A stretch of DNA of 26,183 nt from CAZUNB01 sp044227985 (GCA_044227985.1 JBGAVT010000018.1:1-26183); one strand, 5' to 3'. Counted from the stretch's first letter, positions 12,039 to 19,203 are shown. Program-made: numbers and translations. Notes: a model not told the origin generated them from the letters alone.

Positions 12039-13280
12039 ATGATTAGCCTACCTATATTTTTTGGACGTATTGTAGCTCAAGCCGTTCGTTTAGGGGGGAG
12101 TAGAGCAACGGCGTTTCCAGGCAAGCTAGTAGATAGAGTGTTTCCATCATTTCTTCCTAGTGTCGCGGCTAAAGTTCCAAAAACAATAGTTGTCACCGGA
12201 ACAAACGGTAAAACAACTACAACAAAGCTAATTGTGGAAATTCTTCAGAAGGCTGATTACTCTGTTGCCACTAACAGCTCTGGTAGTAATATGCCCAGAG
12301 GAATAATTTCAAGTTTATTGAATGAGATAACAATTACTGGTAATTTGAGAAAAGACTGGCTCGTGATTGAAGTCGACGAGGGATATGTTGCTAATATTGC
12401 GGCATTATTCAAACCAGACTTTCTAGTAGTGACTAACATATACCGCGATCAGTTAGATCGTTATGGAGAGCTTGATGGTGCAGCTAAAAAAGTTGTCAAA
12501 GCCAGTATTAGTGCTAAGAAAACACTATACTATGGTCGTGACCCTTCTCTAAGCGAAATTGCGAGAATATCTTCGCCAAATATCGTCACGTTTAACGTTG
12601 ATAAAAAATATTATCAAATTTTGCCACTTGATAATTCACAAACAGAACTAACAGATACAACCAGCGATTATACGTTGAGAAAAATACAGCAAAAAGAAAA
12701 TATGCAGTACATAAATATTGAACACAAAAAGTCGTCAGTTGATCTATCTGCTAAATTACTTGGCGCCTACAATGCACTTAATGTTCTTGCAGCATATTGC
12801 CTTGCTAATGAACTCGGTATAAAGCCAGACACCATAAAGACTGCCTTGGCAGAAGTACAGCCCCTCTTCGGGCGAGGAGAAACTATCCAGTACAAAGGAA
12901 AGAGTGTCTCGATAGAGCTAGTAAAGAATCCAACCGGCTTCAACCAGGTTATATCAAATTTACTAGTATGTGATCAGCCAATCCTTTTTTTGATAAATGA
13001 TAAGTTAGCCGATGGTAGGGATGTTTCATGGCTCTGGGATGTGGATTTAAATCGCCTCGATTGTTTGAGAAGTAGTTTCTTCACTGGAGGTAGCAGAGGT
13101 CTCGATATGCAGCTTCGGCTTCGCTACGCTGGAATTTCGGCAGAATACACCAGTAGAGACGTCGAAGAAGCCATCATGAGTTTTTTCGAGAACAAAAAAG
13201 ATGACATGAAACTCACCATTGTAGCAACATACACAGCTATGCTTGAGGCTCGTGAAATCTTGAAGAAAGAGGTGTCGTAA
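12039..13280 (+). CDS. murT: Lipid II isoglutaminyl synthase, Mur-ligase-like subunit MurT
   Basis: This 413-aa protein has the Mur ligase ATP-binding loop VVTGTNGKTTTTKL (about 51-64), NSSGSNMPRGI, EVDEGYV and NIYRDQLDRYGEL, followed by the DUF1727 C-terminal domain with KNPTGFNQ and NDKLADGRDVSWLWDVD. With GatD it amidates the alpha-carboxyl of D-Glu in lipid II to D-isoglutamine at the inner face of the membrane. The four-cysteine zinc ribbon usual in the central domain (two CxxC pairs in S. aureus MurT) is absent: the stretch between about 175 and 240 has no cysteine. Start ATG 12039 fits a leaderless promoter. gatD follows after 1 nt. Confidence 0.93.
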   Translation: MISLPIFFGRIVAQAVRLGGSRATAFPGKLVDRVFPSFLPSVAAKVPKTIVVTGTNGKTTTTKLIVEILQKADYSVATNSSGSNMPRGIISSLLNEITITGNLRKDWLVIEVDEGYVANIAALFKPDFLVVTNIYRDQLDRYGELDGAAKKVVKASISAKKTLYYGRDPSLSEIARISSPNIVTFNVDKKYYQILPLDNSQTELTDTTSDYTLRKIQQKENMQYINIEHKKSSVDLSAKLLGAYNALNVLAAYCLANELGIKPDTIKTALAEVQPLFGRGETIQYKGKSVSIELVKNPTGFNQVISNLLVCDQPILFLINDKLADGRDVSWLWDVDLNRLDCLRSSFFTGGSRGLDMQLRLRYAGISAEYTSRDVEEAIMSFFENKKDDMKLTIVATYTAMLEAREILKKEVS

Positions 13281-13281
13281 A

Positions 13282-13998
13282 GTGATTAAAAAAATTATTA
13301 TCGGACAGCTATTTCCGAAACAACTTAACATTTATGGGGATCAGGGTAATGTATTGTCGTTGCAGAAGCGTTTGGAATGGCGAGGACTAGCCTCTGAAGT
13401 TATTGAGATTGGGAGCCTGACTTCTAGTATTTCCAGTATTGATCTTATTATCGGTGGGGGTGGTCAAGATAGCGGTCAAATTGAGGTCTCGAAGACTTTA
13501 CTTAGGATGGGCCCCGAATTCAGAGCTGCAGCAGAAGATGGTCTTCCGATGTTAATGATTTGTGGATCCTTCCAACTTTTTGGTAATTGGTTTGTCACTA
13601 GTCAGAGAGAAAAATTAGAAGGACTTGGTATCTTTAACTGCACTACCACTGGTGGTGAAAGTAGAAGTACAGGAAACATAACAGTCGAGACAAAGTTTGG
13701 GGTAGTCACTGGTTTCGAAAATCACAGTGGCCAGACAGAGCTTCATGAAGGCCAACAGTCCTTTGGTCATACCAAAAAGTCTTACGGAAATAATCTTGTA
13801 GACACAACAGAGGGTGCGATCACGGAAAATGTGATTGGTAGTTACTTGCACGGACCACTTTTGCCCAGAAATCCATCAATTGCTGATTTCTTACTTCAAA
13901 CAGCGCTAAAGCGAAAATATCCAAGCACAGACTTGTCGCCAATCGATGACTCAATCGAAGGTGAGCTCCATAGGCAATCTGTAAAGCTTCGACGCTGA
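13282..13998 (+). CDS. gatD: Lipid II isoglutaminyl synthase, glutaminase subunit GatD
   Basis: This 238-aa class-I glutamine amidotransferase belongs to the CobB/CobQ-like group. It opens with IIIGQLFPKQLNIYGDQGN. The nucleophile is C94 in LMICGSFQLFG, the catalytic histidine is H190 in SYLHGPLLPRNP, and R128 falls where S. aureus GatD has its conserved arginine. It releases ammonia from glutamine and passes it to MurT. Start GTG 13282 follows the murT stop by one base, with AGAGG about 9 nt upstream, so the pair is co-translated in the usual murT-gatD order. Length is normal (S. aureus 243 aa). Confidence 0.94.
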   Translation: MIKKIIIGQLFPKQLNIYGDQGNVLSLQKRLEWRGLASEVIEIGSLTSSISSIDLIIGGGGQDSGQIEVSKTLLRMGPEFRAAAEDGLPMLMICGSFQLFGNWFVTSQREKLEGLGIFNCTTTGGESRSTGNITVETKFGVVTGFENHSGQTELHEGQQSFGHTKKSYGNNLVDTTEGAITENVIGSYLHGPLLPRNPSIADFLLQTALKRKYPSTDLSPIDDSIEGELHRQSVKLRR

Positions 13999-14041
13999 TA
14001 TTGTTGCGGCTCTCTTAGTCCTACAATAATTGTTCACTAGC

Positions 14042-14050
14042 TGTTATACT
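14042..14050 (+). promoter_or_regulatory. Extended -10 promoter of the wHTH gene
   Basis: TGT TATACT, 28 nt before the ATG. Here a leader of about 22 nt with a GTGGA ribosome site is expected, unlike the leaderless genes nearby. Confidence 0.5.
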
Positions 14051-14078
14051 AGTTTATAGAATAAGTGGAAACAAAAAA

Positions 14079-14657
14079 ATGATTGATCAGCTATTTGGTT
14101 CAAAGACACGAGTAAAACTCTTGCATCTATTCTATAATAATCCTGGACGACCTTACTTTGTTCGTGAGATTACTCGGACTATTGATGAACAAATTAATTC
14201 GGTACGACGTGAGCTCTCTAATTTGCTCAATGTTGGAATTATTAGCTCAGAAAATAGCGATAATAAACTTTACTATCAACTGAATGAAAAGTATCAACAT
14301 GCGAAGGCGCTTGGCAGTATCTTTACTAGTGCTAAAAGTGAGGTAACGGAAGAAATGAATACACAGCAACAGCGGTATCGTAATCTTGGTGATGTTAAAC
14401 TTCTTTACCTGATGGGTTTCTTTGTGCGCGAAAAAACTGCTCCAGTTGATTTATTTGTAGTTGGGGATGTGACCGATGCAAAGCTGAAGAAATTAGTTGC
14501 TGAGCTAGAAAAAGAAAAGGGCGATGAGCTTAACTATTCTGTCCTGTCGCATGATGAATATCAGTATCGGCGTGATCTGAATGATCGGTTTATTATTACT
14601 GTTGAAGACGCGAAAAAGTCGGTGGTAGTAGATGAGCTTTCTAGAGACAATAAGTAA
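14079..14657 (+). CDS. Winged-helix DNA-binding protein with nucleotidyltransferase-like C-terminal region
   Basis: This 192-aa protein has residues 1-70 that form a winged helix (LFGSKTRVKLLHLFY, YFVREITRTIDEQINSVRRE as recognition segment, then LLNVGIISSENSDNKLYYQLN). Residues about 100-180 (VDLFVVGDVTDAKLKKLVAE, ending in DRFIITVED) resemble the degenerate nucleotidyltransferase domain often attached to such HTH domains in Patescibacteria, without the catalytic GS and DxD residues. It is probably a transcription regulator; its target is unknown. It shares a short intergenic gap (AGGAG site) with the metallo-beta-lactamase-fold gene, which may be its operon partner. Confidence 0.7.
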   Translation: MIDQLFGSKTRVKLLHLFYNNPGRPYFVREITRTIDEQINSVRRELSNLLNVGIISSENSDNKLYYQLNEKYQHAKALGSIFTSAKSEVTEEMNTQQQRYRNLGDVKLLYLMGFFVREKTAPVDLFVVGDVTDAKLKKLVAELEKEKGDELNYSVLSHDEYQYRRDLNDRFIITVEDAKKSVVVDELSRDNK

Positions 14658-14673
14658 TTATAGGAGTTAATAT

Positions 14674-15312
14674 ATGGAAATAAAAAATTACGGTGGTAGT
14701 GTAATCGAGTTGAGTCATAAAAGAGGTAGCCTGCTCATTAATCCGTTTTGGTCACAGTTTGGTATCAAACCGAAGAAGGTTAGTGCTGGTGTTGTACTCT
14801 GTACTGACCAAGAGGCAGCCGAGGGCATAACTTTCGGCGACAATCAATTTGTAGTAAACACACCAGGTGAGTACGAGATTAACGAAGCTGCTATTACGGC
14901 AATTCCAGCCAGAAGACACATTGATGGGCCTGATGAACAAAAAAGAAGTATCTTATATAGCGTTCTGCTCGACGGAATAACCATTGGGATTATTGGAAAT
15001 GTCGATCCAAAAATAGACGAACAGCAGTTTGAGAAAATAGGACTTGTTAATGTTCTGATTATTCCAGTCGTCGGTAAGGGGATGACACTTGATGGTTTGG
15101 CAGCTGCAAGAATTGCTAGGGAGCTTGAACCAAAGATTATTATTCCAGTACACTTTGATGATGGACTTGCTAGTTATGAAGTTCCCCAGGATCCGATTGA
15201 CGTGTTTGCCAAGGAGCTCGGCATAACGCCCTTGTCTGAGGACAAACTTAAGATCACTGCAACTAGTCTTCCAGAAAATATGGAAATACATCAGATTACC
15301 CCAATTAAGTAG
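14674..15312 (+). CDS. Metallo-beta-lactamase-fold protein lacking the metal-binding motif
   Basis: This 212-aa protein follows the layout of the small UPF0173/YtkL-like MBL proteins: an N-terminal strand pair (MEIKNYGGSVIEL), NPFWSQFGIKP, FVVNTPGEYEI, a central GITIGIIGNVDPKIDEQQ, VLIIPVVGKGMTLDG, then EPKIIIPVHFD. The HxHxDH motif expected after the second strand is replaced by VVLCTDQEAAEG, and the later GDxGH position reads GNVDPK, so zinc-dependent hydrolysis is unlikely. A binding or structural role is inferred. Start ATG 14674 has AGGAG 8 nt upstream. It ends the operon with the wHTH gene; a strong terminator follows. Confidence 0.75.
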   Translation: MEIKNYGGSVIELSHKRGSLLINPFWSQFGIKPKKVSAGVVLCTDQEAAEGITFGDNQFVVNTPGEYEINEAAITAIPARRHIDGPDEQKRSILYSVLLDGITIGIIGNVDPKIDEQQFEKIGLVNVLIIPVVGKGMTLDGLAAARIARELEPKIIIPVHFDDGLASYEVPQDPIDVFAKELGITPLSEDKLKITATSLPENMEIHQITPIK

Positions 15313-15322
15313 CTATAAAGCT

Positions 15323-15348
15323 AAAGACCCCCAGGTTCGGGGGTCTTT
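15323..15348 (+). terminator. Strong intrinsic terminator
   Basis: AAAGACCCCC (15323-15332) pairs with GGGGGTCTTT (15339-15348) around loop AGGTTC: ten perfect pairs with A- and T-tracts. It ends the MBL-fold operon. Being A/T symmetric, it may also stop the opposite rpmB transcript, whose stop codon lies 22 bp away. Confidence 0.85.
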
Positions 15349-15369
15349 AATAACTTTTAATAAAACAAT

Positions 15370-15564
15370 TTAAGAAATAAGCCCTTTTTTTCGCAAGGTT
15401 CGTATGCCAGCAGCGCTAACTTTCATTGTTATCTTTTTTCCATTCACGGTGATGGTTTTTTTCTGGAGATTTGGCTTCCAGATTTTTTGAGTTTTACGTT
15501 GTGAAAAGCTGACATTATGTCCGAATTGCTTTCCTTTACCTGTTACATCACATTTGTTTGCCAT
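15370..15564 (-). CDS. rpmB: 50S ribosomal protein L28 (bL28)
   Basis: This 64-aa protein begins MANKCDVTGKGKQFGHNVS and continues with RKTQKIWKPNLQKK and the C-terminal VSAAGIRTLRKKG, the standard bL28 pattern. The typical C-x2-C zinc pair is not present; only C5 remains, so it is a zinc-independent form. It is a single gene with its own near-consensus promoter and an AT-rich leader of about 35 nt. It binds 23S rRNA at the base of the E-site region in the large subunit. Confidence 0.95.
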   Translation of the reverse strand: MANKCDVTGKGKQFGHNVSFSQRKTQKIWKPNLQKKTITVNGKKITMKVSAAGIRTLRKKGLIS

Positions 15565-15605
15565 AATTATTGTTTTCCCGTTACCTATTTAACATGTAGA
15601 GATTA

Positions 15606-15634
15606 ATAATACAGATAAGAGGTGTTGCTGTCAA
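15606..15634 (-). promoter_or_regulatory. Near-consensus promoter of rpmB
   Basis: The minus strand has TTGACA (15634-15629), a 17-bp spacer and TATTAT (15611-15606): 11 of 12 consensus positions. It is one of the strongest promoters in the window. Confidence 0.85.
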
Positions 15635-15658
15635 TTATGACTGAGCGAGTTACTACGT

Positions 15659-15664
15659 TACAAT
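15659..15664 (+). promoter_or_regulatory. Leaderless -10 of the site-2 protease gene
   Basis: TACAAT ends 6 nt before the ATG at 15671, so the predicted first transcribed base is the A of the start codon. There is no Shine-Dalgarno. Confidence 0.45.
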
Positions 15665-15670
15665 GGAACA

Positions 15671-16291
15671 ATGCTAACGATACTGATATTAATTATTGTT
15701 ATTCTTCTTTCGCTGACGCTCCATGAAGCAATGCATGCCTATGTTGCTAATCAGCTCGGCGATGACACAGCAAGGTTGTCGGGCAGGATGACTTTGAACC
15801 CATTACCACATATCGATCCGTTCATGACAATTTTATTACCTATATTGTCGTTTCTGAGTCTAGGTATCATCTTTGGTGGCGCAAAACCTGTGCCGATAAA
15901 TAATAATCGACTAAAGTATAACGAGTTTGGCTCAGCTATTGTTGCCATTTCTGGTCCACTAACTAATCTTTTTTTAGCAATAATAAGTGGTATATGGCTG
16001 CGTAACTCGAATGTTTCTGGCGCTTGGTTTGCAGAAATACTACAACTTTTTTGTCTTGCTAATATTGGCTTGTTTGCCTTCAATATGATTCCCTTTCCAC
16101 CACTCGACGGCAGTAGGTTGCTTTATGCTTTTGCTCCAGATTTTGTCCGCGAAATTATGACAACGATTGAACGTAACAGTCTACTTTTTTTAATACTATT
16201 CGTAGTATTGTTGCGGAGTTTTTTTGGTAGTTTTCTTGTTACTATAATTGGCTCAATTTTTAAAATAATAACAGGAAATAATATTTTTTAA
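15671..16291 (+). CDS. Site-2 protease family (M50) intramembrane metalloprotease
   Basis: This 206-aa protein has five or six membrane segments and belongs to the small YwhC/SpoIVFB-like branch of M50. The zinc motif HEAMH (H18-E19-H22) lies in the first helix (SLTLHEAMHAYVANQLGDDT). NPLPHIDP follows, then AKPVPINNNRLKY, and the third zinc ligand D146 in FPPLDGSRLL. It should cleave substrate transmembrane helices in the cytoplasmic membrane, for example anti-sigma factors or signal-peptide remnants; the substrate is unknown. There is no PDZ domain, unlike RseP. It is divergent from rpmB and preceded by a -10 that predicts a leaderless mRNA. Confidence 0.92.
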   Translation: MLTILILIIVILLSLTLHEAMHAYVANQLGDDTARLSGRMTLNPLPHIDPFMTILLPILSFLSLGIIFGGAKPVPINNNRLKYNEFGSAIVAISGPLTNLFLAIISGIWLRNSNVSGAWFAEILQLFCLANIGLFAFNMIPFPPLDGSRLLYAFAPDFVREIMTTIERNSLLFLILFVVLLRSFFGSFLVTIIGSIFKIITGNNIF

Positions 16292-16330
16292 GTGACATGT
16301 TTCGATTACTCGTTGTAATATATACTGAAC

Positions 16331-16350
16331 AAAAGTAGCTACTTTTTATA
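16331..16350 (+). terminator. Probable terminator of the M50 protease gene
   Basis: AAAAGTAGCTACTTTT is a perfect 16-bp palindrome (6-bp stem, loop AGCT) followed by TTATA, 40 bp after the stop codon. Confidence 0.5.
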
Positions 16351-16397
16351 TCAAGATTAGGCCAAATATAGAAGTGAATGGGTTCATAATGAAATAG

Positions 16398-16406
16398 TTA
16401 TCCACA
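16398..16406 (+). promoter_or_regulatory. Perfect DnaA box
   Basis: TTATCCACA matches the high-affinity DnaA box exactly and is followed by a very AT-rich stretch (16410-16460). I see no second perfect box nearby. Near-matches elsewhere in the window, such as TTATTCACA at 20684-20692, are isolated. Confidence 0.5.
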
Positions 16407-16451
16407 GTGATAAAATAAAATAAACAAAAGCCTATTGACTTAATTTACATC

Positions 16452-16457
16452 TATAAT
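16452..16457 (+). promoter_or_regulatory. -10 box of a candidate small RNA
   Basis: A perfect TATAAT. TTGACT at 16435-16440 is only 11 bp upstream, too close to act as its -35. Transcription would start near 16464. Confidence 0.4.
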
Positions 16458-16463
16458 TAAGCT

Positions 16464-16554
16464 GTAAACAGCACTGAATAAAAAAAGTGCTCAAAAACAA
16501 AAACGGTTACATACCTAAAAACAACGGCTTCACACAAGCCGTTGTTTTATTTTT
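16464..16554 (+). ncRNA. Candidate small RNA ending in a strong terminator
   Basis: About 85-90 nt between a TATAAT box and a near-perfect terminator. AGCACT (16470-16475) pairs with AGTGCT (16486-16491) around an A-rich loop, an A-rich linker follows, and the end is AACAACGGCTT (16520-16530) / CACAC / AAGCCGTTGTT (16536-16546) with a T-tract. It holds no start codon with a ribosome site and lies ahead of comM, which has its own -10 at 16601. It could instead be a leader attenuator of comM. The rest of 16292-16463 has a palindromic terminator, a DnaA box and AT-rich sequence. Confidence 0.45.
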
Positions 16555-16597
16555 AGCTATAATTCAATTATCACTCTCGCAAATCAGGTCTGTCCTG

Positions 16598-16606
16598 TGT
16601 TATAAC
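16598..16606 (+). promoter_or_regulatory. Extended -10 of comM, near-leaderless
   Basis: TGT TATAAC ends 9 nt before the ATG at 16616. The predicted leader is about 3 nt and no Shine-Dalgarno is present. Confidence 0.5.
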
Positions 16607-16615
16607 AAAAGTAGT

Positions 16616-18115
16616 ATGTTGTCTTTTTGTTACTCGGCATCGGTCTTAGGATTTTCTGGCCTTGTGGTTGAAGTCGAATGTGACGTTGGGCGGGGTCTAC
16701 CAGGATTGACAATTGTCGGTTTAGCCGCAAAGACAATCGACGAGTCGCGTGAACGTGTTAAGTCAGCAATTAAAAACTCAAACCTTCAGCTTCCTAACCA
16801 AAAAATAACTATCAATCTTGCGCCAGCAAATATACCAAAAGATGGCTCAGGATTCGATTTAGCAATGGCGATTTCAATTCTCGTTAGTAGCAAACAAATT
16901 TCTAAAGACAGTGTTGCTGAAACCGCTTTTATCGCTGAGCTATCATTGGACGGCAGACTACGTCCTGTTCCTGGAATTATTACCATGCTAAAGGCACTTA
17001 AAGACAAAGGAGTATTGAATGTCTTTATTGCTGCAGATAATGCAGCTGAGGCCAGCTTGGTGTCAGGGTTGAACATTATTGCACCGAGCAACCTAAAGCA
17101 GCTGTACCGCCACCTGGTAGGTGAGAAGTCGTTATTAGCTCAACCGTTAAGGCACGGTCTTTCTGTAGAGAGCGATGATTCCCGAATAGTTGTCGATTTT
17201 GCACAGGTTGTTGGGCAGAATCAAGCGAAACGAGCATTACAGATAGCTGCTGCGGGTAACCATAATATTCTTCTTAGTGGTCCACCAGGGGCGGGCAAGA
17301 GTATGATGGCAAAAGCGCTTAATGGAATTTTGCCACCTGTCACTTCTGACGAGATTGTTGAGATTACAGAAGTACATAGTCTACTCGGTAAAGAATTTGA
17401 CATTCAGACCGATCGACCGTTCCGTTCGCCACACTATACAGCTAGTACTGTTGCGATGATTGGAGGCGGTCACCAATTACGACCTGGTGAAATCAGCTTA
17501 AGCCACCATGGTATATTGTTTCTCGATGAACTTCCCGAGTTCAACCGTTCAACGATAGAGGCCTTACGCCAACCTCTAGAAGACGGTGTGGTCAGTATTT
17601 CAAGGGCTAGCAGAAGTGCAACATTCCCGGCCAATTTTATGTTGGTGGCCACGCAAAACCCTTGTCCGTGCGGCTATTACGGTGACCAAGCTCGTGAATG
17701 TCAATGTAGCGCCCAGCAAATTTCGCAATATCAGCGCAAGCTTTCAGGTCCATTGCTTGATCGCATTGATCTTCAAGTGCATGTTCAGAGAATCAATACA
17801 GATAAGCTATTGGACAAAGTGAACGCAGAACGAACTAGTAAAAAAATGCGTCAGGAAGTAATCCTCGCACGTAGGCGGCAAATCACTAGACAGAAAAACA
17901 GAACTAACTCAATTCTCAATAATCAACAAGTTAAGAATCTAGTAATTAGCAGCGATGCTCGAAATCTATTAGAAAAAGCATCTGAGCGGTTCTCGTTATC
18001 TGCACGAGCGTTCATGAGAAGTGTCAAGGTAGCACAAACTATAGCTGACCTTGATGGAGATAACTCGATACAAGAGAGCCACATAGCTGAAGCTTTGCAG
18101 TTCCGCTTGAGCTAG
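16616..18115 (+). CDS. comM: ComM/YifB-type Mg-chelatase-like AAA+ helicase
   Basis: This 499-aa protein belongs to the ComM/YifB family. The N-terminal ChlI-like domain begins MLSFCYSASVLGFSG and continues with VGRGLPGLTIVGLAAK, DESRERVKSAIKNS and ITINLAPANIPKDGSGFDLA. The AAA+ core has Walker A GPPGAGKSMMAKAL, Walker B ILFLDELPEFNRS and ATQNPCPCGYYGD with the clustered cysteines typical of the family (CPCG, then CQC). The C-terminal lid domain ends in ARAFMRSVKVAQTIADLDGD. ComM hexamers drive branch migration of incoming single strands in natural transformation. A longer frame from 16487 crosses the small-RNA terminator and adds residues foreign to the family, so 16616 is the better start. 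Confidence 0.95.
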   Translation: MLSFCYSASVLGFSGLVVEVECDVGRGLPGLTIVGLAAKTIDESRERVKSAIKNSNLQLPNQKITINLAPANIPKDGSGFDLAMAISILVSSKQISKDSVAETAFIAELSLDGRLRPVPGIITMLKALKDKGVLNVFIAADNAAEASLVSGLNIIAPSNLKQLYRHLVGEKSLLAQPLRHGLSVESDDSRIVVDFAQVVGQNQAKRALQIAAAGNHNILLSGPPGAGKSMMAKALNGILPPVTSDEIVEITEVHSLLGKEFDIQTDRPFRSPHYTASTVAMIGGGHQLRPGEISLSHHGILFLDELPEFNRSTIEALRQPLEDGVVSISRASRSATFPANFMLVATQNPCPCGYYGDQARECQCSAQQISQYQRKLSGPLLDRIDLQVHVQRINTDKLLDKVNAERTSKKMRQEVILARRRQITRQKNRTNSILNNQQVKNLVISSDARNLLEKASERFSLSARAFMRSVKVAQTIADLDGDNSIQESHIAEALQFRLS

Positions 18116-18135
18116 GCATCAATAAAACGTATTAT
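18107..18135 (+). promoter_or_regulatory. Leaderless promoter of the DUF4446 gene, overlapping the end of comM
   Basis: TTGAGC (18107-18112) lies in the last comM codons, with a 17-bp spacer and TATTAT (18130-18135) ending 6 nt before the ATG. The predicted first base is the A of ATG. There is no Shine-Dalgarno. Confidence 0.65.
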
Positions 18136-18141
18136 CGGTGT

Positions 18142-18627
18142 ATGACTATCGGATTAACTGCAAGCATTGGACTTTCAATTGTGTCGCTTGTGTCTGCTTA
18201 TATAGCGATACGGAAAGCTAAAGCCGTGCAGGCAACGCTGGATCAGGTCTTTGCTGGTCATGAATATAGCAATGATGATCTGGCTACTTTTCTGCGCAAG
18301 AATTTAAAAGAAATAAGTAGTTACAAGAAGTATGTTGAAACGTTGGATCGTAAGATCAACAGACTAGAGCAGTATGATGAGCAGAAGCTATATAAAGTTG
18401 GCCTTGTTAGATTCAATCCATTTAAAGATACTGGTGGTGACCAGAGCTTTGTATTAACTGTAATGAACGAAGCTGATACCGGTGTGATGATTACAGCAAT
18501 ACATTCAAGGGAAGGTACACGAATGTATGCAAAAAATATTGATAAAACTATTTCTTTGAAGCAGCTAAGCGACGAAGAAAAACAATCATTTGCTAAAGCT
18601 AAAAAAACTGTTCGAGCAAAAGTTTGA
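18142..18627 (+). CDS. DUF4446 family membrane-anchored protein
   Basis: This 161-aa protein has an N-terminal signal anchor (about residues 5-23), a helical, coiled-coil-prone region (about 28-80, with YVETLDRKINRLEQ), then the DUF4446 signature VGLVRFNPFKDTGGDQSF, GVMITAIHSREGTRMYAK and the closing LSDEEKQSFAKAK. The family is widespread in Gram-positive bacteria, often near chromosome-partition or cell-division genes; its function is unknown. Here it sits between comM and infC. The stop codon is embedded in the -35 element of the infC promoter. Confidence 0.85.
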   Translation: MTIGLTASIGLSIVSLVSAYIAIRKAKAVQATLDQVFAGHEYSNDDLATFLRKNLKEISSYKKYVETLDRKINRLEQYDEQKLYKVGLVRFNPFKDTGGDQSFVLTVMNEADTGVMITAIHSREGTRMYAKNIDKTISLKQLSDEEKQSFAKAKKTVRAKV

Positions 18628-18653
18628 CCTCTCGAATGTTTCTCTGTTATAAT
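18624..18653 (+). promoter_or_regulatory. Strong promoter of the infC-rpmI-rplT operon
   Basis: TTGACC (18624-18629), an 18-bp spacer and an extended -10 TGT TATAAT (18645-18653). The -35 overlaps the TGA stop of the DUF4446 gene. Transcription should start near 18660, leaving a leader of about 28 nt with AAAAGGAG. Confidence 0.8.
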
Positions 18654-18687
18654 CGCAAAGCGAAAAATCAAGTTAAAAGGAGACATT

Positions 18688-19203
18688 ATTAGCGTAGCTC
18701 GAACTCGTGTCAACGATGAAATAACTGCGAACCAAGTTCGGGTGATTGATAGTGATGGCGAGCAACTTGGCGTGATGTCTAAGATTGCTGCTCTTGAAAA
18801 AGCACGTGGTGTTGGGCTTGATTTAGTAGAGGTATCACCGCAAGCAAAACCTCCAGTTGTTAAAATTATCGACTGGGGCAAGTACAAATACCAGCAAACA
18901 AAAATCCAACAGAAAAATAAAAAAGCACAGAAACAATCTGAATTGAAACAGATGCGTTTCGGTTTGAAAATTGGAGAGCATGATCTTTCGGTAAAGACAT
19001 CGAAAGTAGCTGACTTTTTGCAAGACGGCAATAAAGTTCGGTTGTCGGTATTTTACCGAGGTCGTGAATTAGCTCACAAGGAGCTAGGCAACCAATTACT
19101 CGATAAGATCGTTGCGATACTATCAGAGAGCCTAGAGGTTGCCGTAGAGCAAAAACCAGTTTTTGCTGGAAGAAATTTAAGCATGGTTGTAAGGAGAAAA
19201 TAA
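18688..19203 (+). CDS. infC: Translation initiation factor IF-3, probable AUU start
   Basis: Read from ATT 18688 the product is 171 aa: SVARTRVNDEITANQVRVID (after the initiator) is the conserved IF3 N-domain. GEQLGVMSKIAALEKARG, the basic linker QQTKIQQKNKKAQKQSELKQ and the C-domain MRFGLKIGEHDLSVKTSKV follow. No ATG, GTG or TTG exists upstream in frame; GTG 18742 would delete the conserved N-terminal strand. AGGAG at 18678-18682 is 5 nt from ATT 18688 (another ATT at 18685). E. coli infC also starts at AUU, which lets IF3 repress its own translation, so the same autoregulation is likely. rpmI begins 1 nt after the stop. Confidence 0.93.
   Translation: MSVARTRVNDEITANQVRVIDSDGEQLGVMSKIAALEKARGVGLDLVEVSPQAKPPVVKIIDWGKYKYQQTKIQQKNKKAQKQSELKQMRFGLKIGEHDLSVKTSKVADFLQDGNKVRLSVFYRGRELAHKELGNQLLDKIVAILSESLEVAVEQKPVFAGRNLSMVVRRK

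Noticed and set aside
16487..16615. Upstream extension of comM by 43 codons
   Set aside because: It spans the small-RNA terminator and the comM -10 box and adds residues foreign to the ComM/YifB family, whose N-terminus matches the start at 16616.
18742..18744. GTG as the infC start
   Set aside because: It removes the conserved IF3 N-terminal strand RVNDEITANQVR and has no ribosome site at suitable distance.
18321..19031. Long antisense frame (236 codons) across DUF4446 and infC
   Set aside because: It mirrors two conserved genes and their promoter, and its cysteine- and phenylalanine-rich composition is typical of a shadow frame.
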